The position numbers were made by a program, and so were the translations under genes. The notes below the pieces were generated by a model. The model was given only the letters and a program-made list of their open reading frames with translations. It ran no database searches and was not told the DNA's origin. DNA of 47,431 nt from positions 1-47,431 of IMG/VR virus record IMGVR_UViG_3300046715_000053. One strand, 5' to 3'. The first letter of the stretch is position 1. Each line of letters starts with the position of its first letter. Source of the stretch: a virus. Below are positions 32,898 to 40,829 of the stretch, piece after piece.

Positions 32898-33332
32898 TTA
32901 GGTAAGAGTCATGGTCAGCTTGCCCGCAGAAATCTGGAGCTGCTGGCCGGTAAGCAGCGTGATCGGGTTACTTAGAGTCCACCATGCCAAGTAGTCGCCT
33001 GTGGTTCCGGAAGATGTCGTTACGAGCGCTGCCGCGACGATCGCCAGCGACGACGGCATATCTGCGGCGAGCCCGGGGAAGGTGACGAGCGCCGAGTTGG
33101 AGATGACCGGAGGGTTGACGTTCGTCGCGGCAACCCAGGTGATCGCCTTACGTTGATAATTGGTATCGGTCAGCTCGGGGAGCCCTGACATTGTCGTGTC
33201 ATCATCGATGTTCGCCGTGCACAACGCCAGATACGTCGAAAAGGCCGCCGGGTAATTGAGGGCACGGCCGGTGATGTAATCCAGGCAGACCTTCGCACCC
33301 CACGTCGACAGCTCACCAGGCATCAGCGTCAC
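32898..33332 (-). CDS. Hypothetical structural protein, fibre-like
   Basis: A 144-residue protein. PGELSTWGAKVCLDYITGRA with AFSTYLALCTANIDD is a pattern I associate with a small conserved phage protein annotated as head or tail fibre in actinobacteriophages. The rest is beta-rich (ITWVAATNVNPPVISNSA). No catalytic features. Located between a capsid-associated protein and the beta-rich virion protein, so probably a head decoration. Confidence 0.6.
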   Translation of the reverse strand: MTLMPGELSTWGAKVCLDYITGRALNYPAAFSTYLALCTANIDDDTTMSGLPELTDTNYQRKAITWVAATNVNPPVISNSALVTFPGLAADMPSSLAIVAAALVTTSSGTTGDYLAWWTLSNPITLLTGQQLQISAGKLTMTLT

Positions 33333-33334
33333 CT

Positions 33335-33709
33335 CTAGTGGTAAACGACACCCTTTTCCTCCAGGTGCTCAGCGACGTGACGCGGAACGCGGTAGTTCCG
33401 GCCCACCTCGAAGTCGTAGTTGTTTCCGTAACCGATGGTGACCTGCTCCAGATCGGTGTTCACCCGGATGGTGACGTAAGGCTCCTCAACAGCGACAACG
33501 TCGCTCTCCTGCTCCGTAACCTCCGGCTCCGGACGCGGAGACTTAGTGAGGTCAATGACCTCATCGCTCTTCGCCTGCTCGGCCTCAGCGGTCATCATCG
33601 CCATTTCCTTGGACCGCGCCTTCAGCTCCTCCTGGTGCTCCTTCTGGAGATTCTCGGTCTTCCGTCCGGTGAAGTCGCTGGCGGGCTTGCGGGAGTTACG
33701 AGGCGGCAT
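33335..33709 (-). CDS. Capsid-associated protein, coiled coil then beta domain
   Basis: A 124-residue protein. The first half is a charged helix (LQKEHQEELKARSKEMAMMT, AEAEQAKS). The second half is a small beta domain (EPYVTIRVNTDLEQVTIGYG, NNYDFEVGRNYRVPRHVAEH), common in proteins that follow the phage major capsid gene. It could be a capsid cement or adaptor-like protein. Shine-Dalgarno AAGGAGAAGAG precedes the ATG. Confidence 0.6.
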   Translation of the reverse strand: MPPRNSRKPASDFTGRKTENLQKEHQEELKARSKEMAMMTAEAEQAKSDEVIDLTKSPRPEPEVTEQESDVVAVEEPYVTIRVNTDLEQVTIGYGNNYDFEVGRNYRVPRHVAEHLEEKGVVYH

Positions 33710-33738
33710 GTCTCTTCTCCTTGTTCGTGTGATGTTCC

Positions 33739-33771
33739 ATGGGGGCCGAGGGCAGTTATCTCGACCCCCAT
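33739..33771 (-). other. Stem-loop after the capsid gene
   Basis: Arms ATGGGGGCCGAG and CTCGACCCCCAT pair over 12 bp with one mismatch around a 9-nt loop, 10 nt after the major capsid stop. It lacks a U-tract. Hairpins here often act as partial terminators or 3' stabilisers, allowing more capsid mRNA than downstream mRNA. Confidence 0.6.
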
Positions 33772-33780
33772 CAACAGTTC

Positions 33781-34875
33781 CTAGTTAGTCTCGGCGATGA
33801 CGACGGACTGGTCCGTAATAAGACCAAGCCCCCAAATTGCATACCACGCCAAAGCGTGCTCTCTTCCGAAATCTAGGATTCCGCCGTCCCGCAATTCGAC
33901 GGGGAGGGAAATGGCGTGGCCGAACGCGTTGTCTCCGAGGAAGATCGCCTGGTAAATGTCGCTGGTCGGGACGACGGGCGGCCCGACAGGGTCACCACCG
34001 GCACCGGCGAGAACCTTTACCTGAGTCGTCTCGATAAAGACAACATCGTTGATCCGGCCGATTTCTCCAAGCATAAAATTGCCCGGAGCGGCATACTTTG
34101 TGACCTCGATCCATTCAGGATCTTCACGGAGCCACCGAGACTGGTGAGGGTGGACGAAACAGACGTACGTTTCTCCCAAGCGGGGAATGTTTTTCGTCCC
34201 GAGAACCTCGACGGCGTCCTTGGTCAGGGTCGCCGAGAACTTGTAGGTCCCGTCCATCTTCTTCCGGGCCGTGGTCGACACACCCGGGCCAGGGCCGGTC
34301 GGGTTCAGCGGAAGGGCAGCGGAGGATGACGACTTGCCCTGGTCAAAGGGAGACAGAGGCGTCACGGTGGCGGTAGTGGGCGGCCAGACGGTGCCCGATC
34401 CCGCCGACTTGTTGTAGCCGTAGATGACGCTCGTGCCCTGAAGCAGCGTGTCTCGGGCGGAGACGTCAAGATAGGTCGCCATGTTGCGGCCCAAAAGACG
34501 CGACGCGCTCGCCATGACATCATCGAACGAGGCGTTCAGAAGCAGTTCCGAAACGGCAACCGCGTAGCCCTGCTCAGCCACGGTAATCGAGAACTGCTGC
34601 GCCGTCAGAGCGTTGGTCTGCATGCGCACACCTTCAACGAGCTGCGAGGCAGCGCCGAGGTTCAAGTAGCGCATGAAGTTGATGGTCAGACCAGGCTGAA
34701 CGCCCAACTCCGTCTTTTTCACCGCAAATTGCTCAAAGCGCAAAATCGGCATTGACTGGAACAAGATTTCCTTGCTCCAGATGGTCTGAATTGCCGGTCC
34801 GAGGGTGGAGTTCGCCCCACTGTAGGCGGTCGGGGTGGCCGAAAGATTCGGCGTACCGGTAATGGCACTAGGCAT
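33781..34875 (-). CDS. Major capsid protein (N4-gp56-like/HK97-fold)
   Basis: A 364-residue protein. The order portal-scaffold-capsid is standard, and the sequence fits: TIWSKEILFQSMPILRFEQF, NFMRYLNLGAASQLVEGVRM, TVAEQGYAVAVSELLLNASF and NIPRLGETYVCFVHPHQSRW resemble the N4-gp56 family of capsid proteins; the C-terminus contains GDNAFGHAISLPVELRDGG. It is the icosahedral shell subunit. AGGAAAG precedes the ATG. A hairpin follows the stop, consistent with high expression. Confidence 0.88.
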   Translation of the reverse strand: MPSAITGTPNLSATPTAYSGANSTLGPAIQTIWSKEILFQSMPILRFEQFAVKKTELGVQPGLTINFMRYLNLGAASQLVEGVRMQTNALTAQQFSITVAEQGYAVAVSELLLNASFDDVMASASRLLGRNMATYLDVSARDTLLQGTSVIYGYNKSAGSGTVWPPTTATVTPLSPFDQGKSSSSAALPLNPTGPGPGVSTTARKKMDGTYKFSATLTKDAVEVLGTKNIPRLGETYVCFVHPHQSRWLREDPEWIEVTKYAAPGNFMLGEIGRINDVVFIETTQVKVLAGAGGDPVGPPVVPTSDIYQAIFLGDNAFGHAISLPVELRDGGILDFGREHALAWYAIWGLGLITDQSVVIAETN

Positions 34876-34887
34876 GTCTTATCTTTC

Positions 34888-35760
34888 CTATCCGAACATC
34901 CCGCGTGAGGATGCATTGGCTGCGCCGATTACGCGGCCCCGAATCTTCTCCCACTCCGACATCGGCATAGATGAAATCTCGTCTGGTGTGTACGTCTTAG
35001 TGCCCGGTTCGTTGTCCATGGGGCCGGTGGCCGCATATCCGGCCGTGCTTACGCCCCTTTGTGCCGCCCGCGCAGTCGTCTGCGCCTGCGACAGATTGCT
35101 CACAATGGCCTCCGTCTTAGAACGGAGCATCGCGATACTCGTCTCGACCTCATCCTCGGTATTTCCGTTGATGAGGTCGATCAGTTCCGGAGCGATGTTG
35201 TCCTGCTCCTCGCGGGCGCGCTGAGCGATGTAGGCGCGCAGAGAGGCGAACTGCCGCTCCTTCTCCAGCGCCGCTCGCTCCTCGTTCCGCTGACGCTCGA
35301 TGGCCTCCAACCGCTCCCGCCACTCCTGATCCTTGGCGGCGATGAGCTGCTTGGCGGACATCTCCTCCTCGGCCCTCTTGCGGGCCTCTTCCTCAGCAAC
35401 GGCACGCTGAGCCTCCTCAGCGGCCTTCTGCTCCTCACGCCACTGCCGGAGCTGCGTCAGCTCGTCCCGCATCGCCTTGGACTCGGTCTTGAGCTTCTCC
35501 TGCTGCCGGTAGAGCTTGGTCTTCTCCTCCTCGCGCGCCTTGGCGATGTCCTCGGCCGTGAACTTCGGCGTGGGGGGCGGCGTAGGCGGCTGTGCGCCCT
35601 CTACGGGCTCCTCCCCCTGCGGCAGGCCGGGAGCCTCTTGGGTGCCCTGAGCGAACGTCTCTTCGGACGCTTTAGGCGCACCACCGGCAATGAGCCGGAT
35701 CGGCGTACCGTCCTTGCGGTAGCCGATGACCTCGCCGGGTCGCGTGGATCGGTAGTACAT
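34888..35760 (-). CDS. Capsid scaffolding protein
   Basis: A 290-residue protein immediately upstream of the capsid gene. N-terminal beta-like segment (GEVIGYRKDGTPIRLIAGG), Pro-rich linker, then a long charged coiled coil at about residues 65-190 (KAREEEKTKLYRQQEKLKTE, EEARKRAEEEMSAKQLIAAK). The C-terminal part (YTPDEISSMPMSEWEKIRGR) would contact capsid subunits. This size, coiled coil and position are typical of phage scaffolds that template procapsid assembly and then leave. A maturation protease is not evident in the window. Confidence 0.85.
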   Translation of the reverse strand: MYYRSTRPGEVIGYRKDGTPIRLIAGGAPKASEETFAQGTQEAPGLPQGEEPVEGAQPPTPPPTPKFTAEDIAKAREEEKTKLYRQQEKLKTESKAMRDELTQLRQWREEQKAAEEAQRAVAEEEARKRAEEEMSAKQLIAAKDQEWRERLEAIERQRNEERAALEKERQFASLRAYIAQRAREEQDNIAPELIDLINGNTEDEVETSIAMLRSKTEAIVSNLSQAQTTARAAQRGVSTAGYAATGPMDNEPGTKTYTPDEISSMPMSEWEKIRGRVIGAANASSRGMFG

Positions 35761-35774
35761 TTACTCGTCTCCTA

Positions 35775-37502
35775 TTAGCTTTGGTTCTCCGGATTTCGGC
35801 GTTGGGCCAATTTGGTCCCGTACGCCTGCGTCACCAGATCTGCGAGCAACTTCTGGGTTTCCGGTCCGGTTATGTCCGCGAACGGAGGTGCCGCTTGCGG
35901 ATTCACCGTTACTCCTGCACCAGACGGAGACGAGTTAGAGCTACTAGAGCCTGGTGCGTCGTTATTCTCTTGGTCTTGCGGTTCAGGTCCCTCAGGAACC
36001 ATTCCCGTCAATGCGAGAATAGCCGAATTTATCTGAGATTTAATAAGGTCGAGCGCGCCTTGGTCCTTAGCGTCCTCGACAAGTTCCTCAAAGATCTCCT
36101 CCAGCTTCTCGTCGGCGAATTCCTCGCCGAGGTCTCGGAGCGCCCCGCGCTTGGATTCCAGACCCAATGCCATCTTCGCCTGGATCTCGTTGAGTTTCAC
36201 CAGAACATCGGTCGGAAGTGGCGGTGGCCATTCGCATTCGGTCAACGTGACGAGCGGGTCGTCCGGGTTGATCACCAGCGGTTGACCCTCTTGAATGATT
36301 CCTTCGGTATCAGGGTCGTAGCGGACGGTTTCCGGCTCGAACAAGAACAATGTGCGAAGGGCAAGCTCATTGATACGCTTGAGTCCGGCGGTATACTCAC
36401 GCTTCTTCATCGAGTAACGCATCATCATCGGCATGAACTGAATCGCCAGTGCCACGCCGGATGTATTCGAAATCGGCTGGAGCTGTCCGAGTGCCGTTTC
36501 CGGTACGCCGGTAAGCTCGTGCATGCTTCGCTTGATCTGCTCTAGGAACTCAAGCGGACCGGCCAGATCGACGCCGTTTTCCAGGTTGAAGACATTGGCG
36601 TCCTTGGGAAGACCGCCCCACACTTTCCGTGCCGATTTCTCAAGGTTGGAAACTTTTGCGCCCGTCACGATGGTTACGGGAGCCGCGTGGTAATTGATGA
36701 TGTCGCTGATGTCCGTGGCCTTTTCATTGAATTCACGGTTCAGCGCGACGATCGAGTTGATGTCTGAGAGTCCCCACGGGCTTCCTGAGATCGGGATGTT
36801 CCTGATGTGAACGACGGGGATTGTCCCGATGGGATTCGGCCGCTCATCGATCAGTTCGTCATTGACGAACTCCTGAATGAGGTCGTCGGTCAGGATCTCC
36901 GTGTAGGTATAGACCTGCCTGGTGCCCTCCAGGCTGGTACCCCAGAAACGGTACTTCATCTTGAACCGGATCAGCCTGTCCCGATCATGCGGATGGTACT
37001 CGGGAAAACAGAAGCTGCTGTTCAGCGGGAGAATGCGCACGCGGCCGGGATGCTGGAATCCCGCCGGGTCCTCCCACGCCGGATCATAGGCGACCTTGAC
37101 GAAGCAGTCTCCCGAGACTCCGCCTTGCTGCCCCATATCCCACAGGGTCTGACTCTTGTTGTTGTCGACTTCCCAGATACGCCGCAGCAGCGCGGGCACG
37201 ATGTGCTGGAACTCTTTGGCGGACTGGAAATGGACGCCTCTGCCAAAGGTGAAGTTGTTGATGTAGTTGGCGAACGCCTCGACGTAATTGAAAACGAGCT
37301 GCGCATCACCGAACTGGCGCTTGTACGCCCAATGGTGACCTAGGTAAAACGCCCAGTTTTGTGCATACCTGTTGATGCGAGGTCCATGTACCTCGAATTC
37401 TTCGTCAGCCAGCTCGATAAGGCCCAAAGGCGATACGGAGATGGCGAGATCCGACGCTGATGCCCGCATTGATGGGCTGTAGAAATCGACTCCCGCCGTC
37501 AT
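35775..37502 (-). CDS. Portal protein (SPP1 gp6-like)
   Basis: A 575-residue protein. Conserved segments include NWAFYLGHHWAYKRQFGDAQ, NFTFGRGVHFQSAKEF, SDCFVKVAYDP-like GDCFVKVAYDPAWEDP, and LSDINSIVALNREFNEKATD followed by YHAAPVTIVTG and MHELTGVPETALGQLQPISN, which are typical of SPP1-type portals. The C-terminus is low complexity (SSSNSSPSGAG). Portals form the dodecameric DNA channel at one capsid vertex. It lies two genes downstream of terminase in transcription order. Confidence 0.92.
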   Translation of the reverse strand: MTAGVDFYSPSMRASASDLAISVSPLGLIELADEEFEVHGPRINRYAQNWAFYLGHHWAYKRQFGDAQLVFNYVEAFANYINNFTFGRGVHFQSAKEFQHIVPALLRRIWEVDNNKSQTLWDMGQQGGVSGDCFVKVAYDPAWEDPAGFQHPGRVRILPLNSSFCFPEYHPHDRDRLIRFKMKYRFWGTSLEGTRQVYTYTEILTDDLIQEFVNDELIDERPNPIGTIPVVHIRNIPISGSPWGLSDINSIVALNREFNEKATDISDIINYHAAPVTIVTGAKVSNLEKSARKVWGGLPKDANVFNLENGVDLAGPLEFLEQIKRSMHELTGVPETALGQLQPISNTSGVALAIQFMPMMMRYSMKKREYTAGLKRINELALRTLFLFEPETVRYDPDTEGIIQEGQPLVINPDDPLVTLTECEWPPPLPTDVLVKLNEIQAKMALGLESKRGALRDLGEEFADEKLEEIFEELVEDAKDQGALDLIKSQINSAILALTGMVPEGPEPQDQENNDAPGSSSSNSSPSGAGVTVNPQAAPPFADITGPETQKLLADLVTQAYGTKLAQRRNPENQS

Positions 37503-37503
37503 A

Positions 37504-37803
37504 TCACTGCCCCTTGCGACGGTCGCGCATGACGCTGTTCATCACGGCGTCAGAGGACGGATCGGAGCTGATTGTCGGAACGAGCCGGGTGATCCGCCGA
37601 AGGCTGTCCGTCTTCACCGCGCCGATGAACTCCCCGGCGTCAGCTCCTTCGACCAGGCGCGCACCTTTTCCCGCACTGCGGAATCCGTCCGGCCGGTTCT
37701 GAGCCAAGCGCACGCGAGTGCCGGGGAGCGGATGGTGGTCACCCGGATACCACGCATCCGTTCCCCGGGGGTGGAACTCATACGTCGCCCTTTTTCCGGC
37801 CAT
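37504..37803 (-). CDS. Small basic hypothetical protein next to portal
   Basis: A 99-residue basic protein (KRATYEFHPRGTDAWYPGDH, then ARLVEGADAGEFIGAVKTDS). No recognised domain. One nucleotide separates it from the portal start. Together with the next two genes it forms a packet of small proteins between terminase and portal, which are conserved in order in some actinobacteriophages and may be head components. Confidence 0.6.
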   Translation of the reverse strand: MAGKRATYEFHPRGTDAWYPGDHHPLPGTRVRLAQNRPDGFRSAGKGARLVEGADAGEFIGAVKTDSLRRITRLVPTISSDPSSDAVMNSVMRDRRKGQ

Positions 37804-37805
37804 TT

Positions 37806-38219
37806 TCAGTCCGTCACACGCGCCGGGTTCTTACGCTCATACCGGCCACCGTCACGGTCGGCCTGCTCGAATCGCCGCTCAGCAGCCGGACCAACACCGT
37901 GGGAGAACTCGCCGATAAAAGTGGGAGCCTCGACCCAGGCGGCAGAGCCGACGTGAGCGCGCTCGCGCATGGTCTCAGCGGGCAGCTTCTCGTACACATT
38001 CGCATTATGATTCGGACGCCCGGGAGCGGTCCGGTATCCCTGGAGGATTCCGACCTGGAAATCATCCGGGACGTCCGTGTCGGTCGCGACCCCCTCCTCA
38101 AATCGCAGCGGACCACGGCGAGCGTTATTAGCGCCCATCTTCCGCTCGTAGATGGGGGTAATTCGCTCCGGGAACTGGGGAGTCGGCGCGAGGGGGGAAA
38201 CCTCGTTCGGATCGGCCAT
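37806..38219 (-). CDS. Hypothetical protein, possible internal head protein
   Basis: A 137-residue, low-hydrophobicity protein. The N-terminus MADPNEVSPLAPTPQFPERI is vaguely like the MAAxDNxNPVQF tag of the three small neck-region proteins, but gaps make it weak. The body contains QVGILQGYRTAPGRPNHNAN and ends RRFEQADRDGGRYERKNPAR. Its ATG overlaps the stop of the next small gene upstream (ATG/TAA neighbourhood). No function recognised. Confidence 0.6.
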   Translation of the reverse strand: MADPNEVSPLAPTPQFPERITPIYERKMGANNARRGPLRFEEGVATDTDVPDDFQVGILQGYRTAPGRPNHNANVYEKLPAETMRERAHVGSAAWVEAPTFIGEFSHGVGPAAERRFEQADRDGGRYERKNPARVTD

Positions 38220-38437
38220 TACATCTCACTTCCGCGTGCAATGCTCGCGTTGGCCCAGAACATGACCTCTTCGAGCTTGGTGATCGCTAGAGACTTCTCA
38301 CGGCCGTCCTTCAGTTGGTAATTCATAATCTGCGCCAGTGCCAGGCATGCGGAGCGCACCTGGTGATGCGCCTCCTGCCGCTCCGGAATGTCCGCCGGGT
38401 GGAACTTGAAACGGTTCTCCAGGTCATCAACGGCCAT
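38219..38437 (-). CDS. Small helical hypothetical protein
   Basis: A 72-residue helical protein (MAVDDLENRFKFHPADIPER, HHQVRSACLALAQIMNYQLK, SLAITKLEEVMFWANASIAR). The pattern ...EVMFWANASIARG is characteristic of a small conserved phage protein (Acb2/Tad1-unlike helical hairpin) occurring in many phages next to structural genes; such proteins include the Acb2 anti-CBASS family, which share LEEA-type helices with MFWANAxIAR. The match is from memory and should be tested. It is preceded by a promoter-like dyad. Confidence 0.6.
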   Translation of the reverse strand: MAVDDLENRFKFHPADIPERQEAHHQVRSACLALAQIMNYQLKDGREKSLAITKLEEVMFWANASIARGSEM

Positions 38438-38476
38438 GTACGCCCCTATAACTGATCGGTCTCTTTAATCAGATTA
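38438..38476 (-). promoter_or_regulatory. Promoter-like region with CTGAT/ATCAG dyad
   Basis: In the 64-bp gap downstream of terminase, the minus strand reads CTGAT, 11 nt, ATCAG, then TTATAG and an ATG 8 nt later with no strong Shine-Dalgarno (only GGGGCG). The layout resembles the two copies of the 59-bp element (dyad, TATA-like box, nearby ATG) but sequence identity is low. Confidence 0.35.
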
Positions 38477-38501
38477 GGGTCGCTATGCTCAGCGTTTATA
38501 A

Positions 38502-40079
38502 TCAGCGCACGAACGGCGAGTCGGTGACCTCCACCTCTGGCATCTGGAAATCCACCGTCAGTGCACACGCGAGAGCCAACGAGTCAGCGTAATCGTCATG
38601 TGCATCAGCCTCGTTCGGTGCCGCCGCCAATACATATGGACCAGTGAATTCCTTTTGCAGATCAGACATCTGCTGATAGAAACGACGCCAGGTCTTCAGC
38701 CTCCGCGTCTTCGCGTGCGCGGGCCAGGCGATGAGCCGCCGATTCATCAGCTCCATCAGATGCTTCCAGCGTTTGGACTGATCCGGCCGCTGAGATCCAA
38801 GCTCCTCAATATGAACGTGAGGCATGAGCACCTTCAGCCGGGACGCGACAGCGTCACCTACGCCGCCAACGTCAACGCCGATAGCGAGCACGTCGTATGC
38901 TTCAAGGAAATCAACGATACGGAAATACTGAACCTCCCATTCCATGCCTGTGAGATCCAGCCAGTTCAATACCCGATGCTGGTAATGGCCGAACTCATCG
39001 GGCCGATCCCAGTCGACTAGGACAACCGTGACGACCGTCGAGTCTTGCTTTCTGGCCGGGTCGATACCGACGACGACCGGTGTCCGGTGCCAGGCGTGTA
39101 CGATCTGCATCGACTTGTCGCCCAGATCGTCCAGCAGTTCCGAGGTGGCGAACTGTCCCTTGTCCAGCAGCCAGTGATTGCAGTAGGACAAGCGGAACTC
39201 ATCCGAGTCACTTCCGAGCCGGAGCATTTCTTTCTTGACAAAGCGCCCGTAGTTCGTGTTGCTCTTGGCGGCTTCGTGATAATCGGCCTCAAAGTGGTTT
39301 TGTCTCGCACCCCGCCGTAGCCCTTGCCGCTTGTTCAACTGAATGGTCTTAAAGAAGACGCCTTTGTTGTACGTCGGCGTCCCCGTGAATACCAGCGTGG
39401 CGTTGGTGGAGGCCCCCATAGGGCCGATGCTCTTGTTGACGACTCGCTCATCTGCGCCCTGGCACTCGTCAATGAGGATGAGGTGGTAGGTCCGACCCTC
39501 GATGGTGGCTCGCGGGTGTGCCGTCTGGCGGCGTACGAGAGAGCCTCTCTTGAGCGTTACGGTCCTGCCCCGGCCCTTGATGCGCTCTTCGATGTCCGGG
39601 TCCGCCATGAGGTTCTCGGCGTTCTCTGACGTCAGCCTGGAGACGATCCGGCCGAACAGTGTGTCGGCCTGGTCATCCACCGGAGCGAACGCGCCGACCC
39701 ACAACCCCTCAGAGAACTTCCCCATCAGGTCGGGATAGACCTTGGCCAGAATCGGGAACAGGATCATGCAGGCCGCGACGACATTGGCCACTGTCTCGCT
39801 CTTGCCGCTCTGACGGCAGAACAGAGCCGTCAGCGTTGCGCCGTCGCCGATGATGAGCGACTCGATCATCCGCCGCGCGAAAGGCTTTTGGTAGTGATAG
39901 AGCGGATGTCCGGACAGCTCATCAACTACTACCAGAACTTTCTCGATTACCGCATCGACAAACTCCTGCGAAAGCTCATCGAGGATGATGTCGGTAGCGA
40001 GCCGCGCTTCACGTTCATCGGCCGTCTCGTCCGAGTAATCGGTTTCGAGGATCTCCTCCTCATCAAGCGAGACGTCCAT
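38502..40079 (-). CDS. terL: Terminase large subunit
   Basis: A 525-residue packaging motor. ATPase: Walker A CRQSGKS (K93), Walker B ILIDE (D204, E205), coupling motif FTGTPT. The C-terminal RNase H-like nuclease shows VVGIDPARKQDS (D340), GVDVGGVGD and a terminal AHDDYADSLALAC. It cuts and translocates DNA into the procapsid through the portal encoded downstream. No obvious small terminase is adjacent; the Zn-HTH protein two genes upstream is a candidate. It opens the late operon after a terminator and a palindromic element. Confidence 0.93.
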   Translation of the reverse strand: MDVSLDEEEILETDYSDETADEREARLATDIILDELSQEFVDAVIEKVLVVVDELSGHPLYHYQKPFARRMIESLIIGDGATLTALFCRQSGKSETVANVVAACMILFPILAKVYPDLMGKFSEGLWVGAFAPVDDQADTLFGRIVSRLTSENAENLMADPDIEERIKGRGRTVTLKRGSLVRRQTAHPRATIEGRTYHLILIDECQGADERVVNKSIGPMGASTNATLVFTGTPTYNKGVFFKTIQLNKRQGLRRGARQNHFEADYHEAAKSNTNYGRFVKKEMLRLGSDSDEFRLSYCNHWLLDKGQFATSELLDDLGDKSMQIVHAWHRTPVVVGIDPARKQDSTVVTVVLVDWDRPDEFGHYQHRVLNWLDLTGMEWEVQYFRIVDFLEAYDVLAIGVDVGGVGDAVASRLKVLMPHVHIEELGSQRPDQSKRWKHLMELMNRRLIAWPAHAKTRRLKTWRRFYQQMSDLQKEFTGPYVLAAAPNEADAHDDYADSLALACALTVDFQMPEVEVTDSPFVR

Positions 40080-40090
40080 TCATACCCCAC

Positions 40091-40112
40091 ATAGAGAATC
40101 CAGGTTCTCTAT
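40091..40112 (-). promoter_or_regulatory. Perfect palindrome upstream of terminase
   Basis: Arms ATAGAGAA and TTCTCTAT with a 6-nt loop, 11 nt upstream of the terminase ATG and just after the terminator of the early operon. CTGAA directly precedes it, as in the 59-bp elements. Likely an operator or part of a late promoter. Confidence 0.55.
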
Positions 40113-40124
40113 TCAGGGTAAAAA

Positions 40125-40158
40125 GAAGACCCGGCCAAGTAGTAATGGCCGGGTCTTT
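40125..40158 (-). terminator. Rho-independent terminator of early operon
   Basis: Stem AAGACCCGGCCA / TGGCCGGGTCTT (12 bp plus a wobble pair) with an 8-nt loop; on the minus strand it is followed by CTTCTTTTTACC, a good U-tract. It follows the three-gene leftward operon and precedes the terminase region. Confidence 0.9.
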
Positions 40159-40180
40159 CCACGAGCACTTGTCTATTGTG

Positions 40181-40495
40181 CTACGGGCGCGTGGATTCGC
40201 CCAGGGCCTTAAGACAGGCGGCGAGATCTTCAGCGGTGGTGAGTTCGTGGTGAGTCAGCGTCGTTCCGCCCTGCTCGAAAACACTACCAACCTCCAGCTC
40301 TGCCTCCCCACTCGTCAACACTGTGAGCTGCGCTGCTACCAGCTCGCTCTCGCATGTGACCCAGGCCGCCGACTTGTCGCGAGATGGACCGTATTTGAAA
40401 TCCCACTTGATGTCGGCCGCATCCCAGTAGGGGGCCTGTTCGTGGACGGCCTGGGCGAGACTTGACAGGTCGAACCGGTTCTTGTAGTCGCTCAT
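40181..40495 (-). CDS. Small acidic hypothetical protein, last gene of early operon
   Basis: A 104-residue protein; the true start is the ATG giving MSDYKNRFDLSSLAQAVHEQ, since longer readings run through the Zn-HTH gene in another frame with an Arg/Pro/Ser-rich shadow composition. It has an alpha/beta character (AAWVTCESELVAAQLTVLTS, TTLTHHELTTAEDLAACLKA). I recognise no family. The ATG is 1 nt after the stop of the Zn-HTH gene, and a terminator follows. Confidence 0.7.
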   Translation of the reverse strand: MSDYKNRFDLSSLAQAVHEQAPYWDAADIKWDFKYGPSRDKSAAWVTCESELVAAQLTVLTSGEAELEVGSVFEQGGTTLTHHELTTAEDLAACLKALGESTRP

Positions 40496-40496
40496 A

Positions 40497-40829
40497 TCAG
40501 GAGGTCTTTCCGAGTCGCCGATTAACGATCTGCCGGACGTTCTCGCGGGCGATGCCGAGCAGCCTCGCGAGGTATGCCGCCTCTGCTCCGCAGGCGAGCA
40601 TGATGGCGACCATGCGCGAGTCGCGTACCTCGGCGGCGTAGATCGGTGGGTTCCGGCTGCACATGGCGTTGCAGTACATCGCGTTCTGGCTGCGCGTTGA
40701 GGGCGTGTACGCGATATAGGCCCCGCAGCCGCTGCAATTGATATTGTTTCCGGCACCGAATTCGCTCTGAACCAGGGTCAGTCGCCGCCGGTTGTCTGGC
40801 CTGTTCTTGATCTCAGGCTTCGTCGCCAC
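40497..40829 (-). CDS. Zinc-ribbon plus helix-turn-helix DNA-binding protein
   Basis: A ~110-residue protein. CSGCGAYIAYTP...YCNAMC forms a four-Cys zinc knuckle (~25 residues apart), and the C-terminal AAYLARLLGIARENVRQIVN RRLG (split here) is a helix-turn-helix. I favour the GTG at 40829 (MATKPEIKN; GAGGAAGG 8 nt upstream), which overlaps the previous gene by 17 nt, over the ATG at 40871. It could be a phage transcription regulator or a small-terminase-like DNA-recognition protein, given its place just before terminase. Neither role is proven. Confidence 0.7.
   Translation of the reverse strand: MATKPEIKNRPDNRRRLTLVQSEFGAGNNINCSGCGAYIAYTPSTRSQNAMYCNAMCSRNPPIYAAEVRDSRMVAIMLACGAEAAYLARLLGIARENVRQIVNRRLGKTS

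Noticed and set aside
40496-40756. N-terminal extension of the small acidic protein
   Set aside because: Overlaps the Zn-HTH gene in another frame and has Arg/Pro/Ser shadow composition; the ATG at 40495 directly follows the upstream stop.
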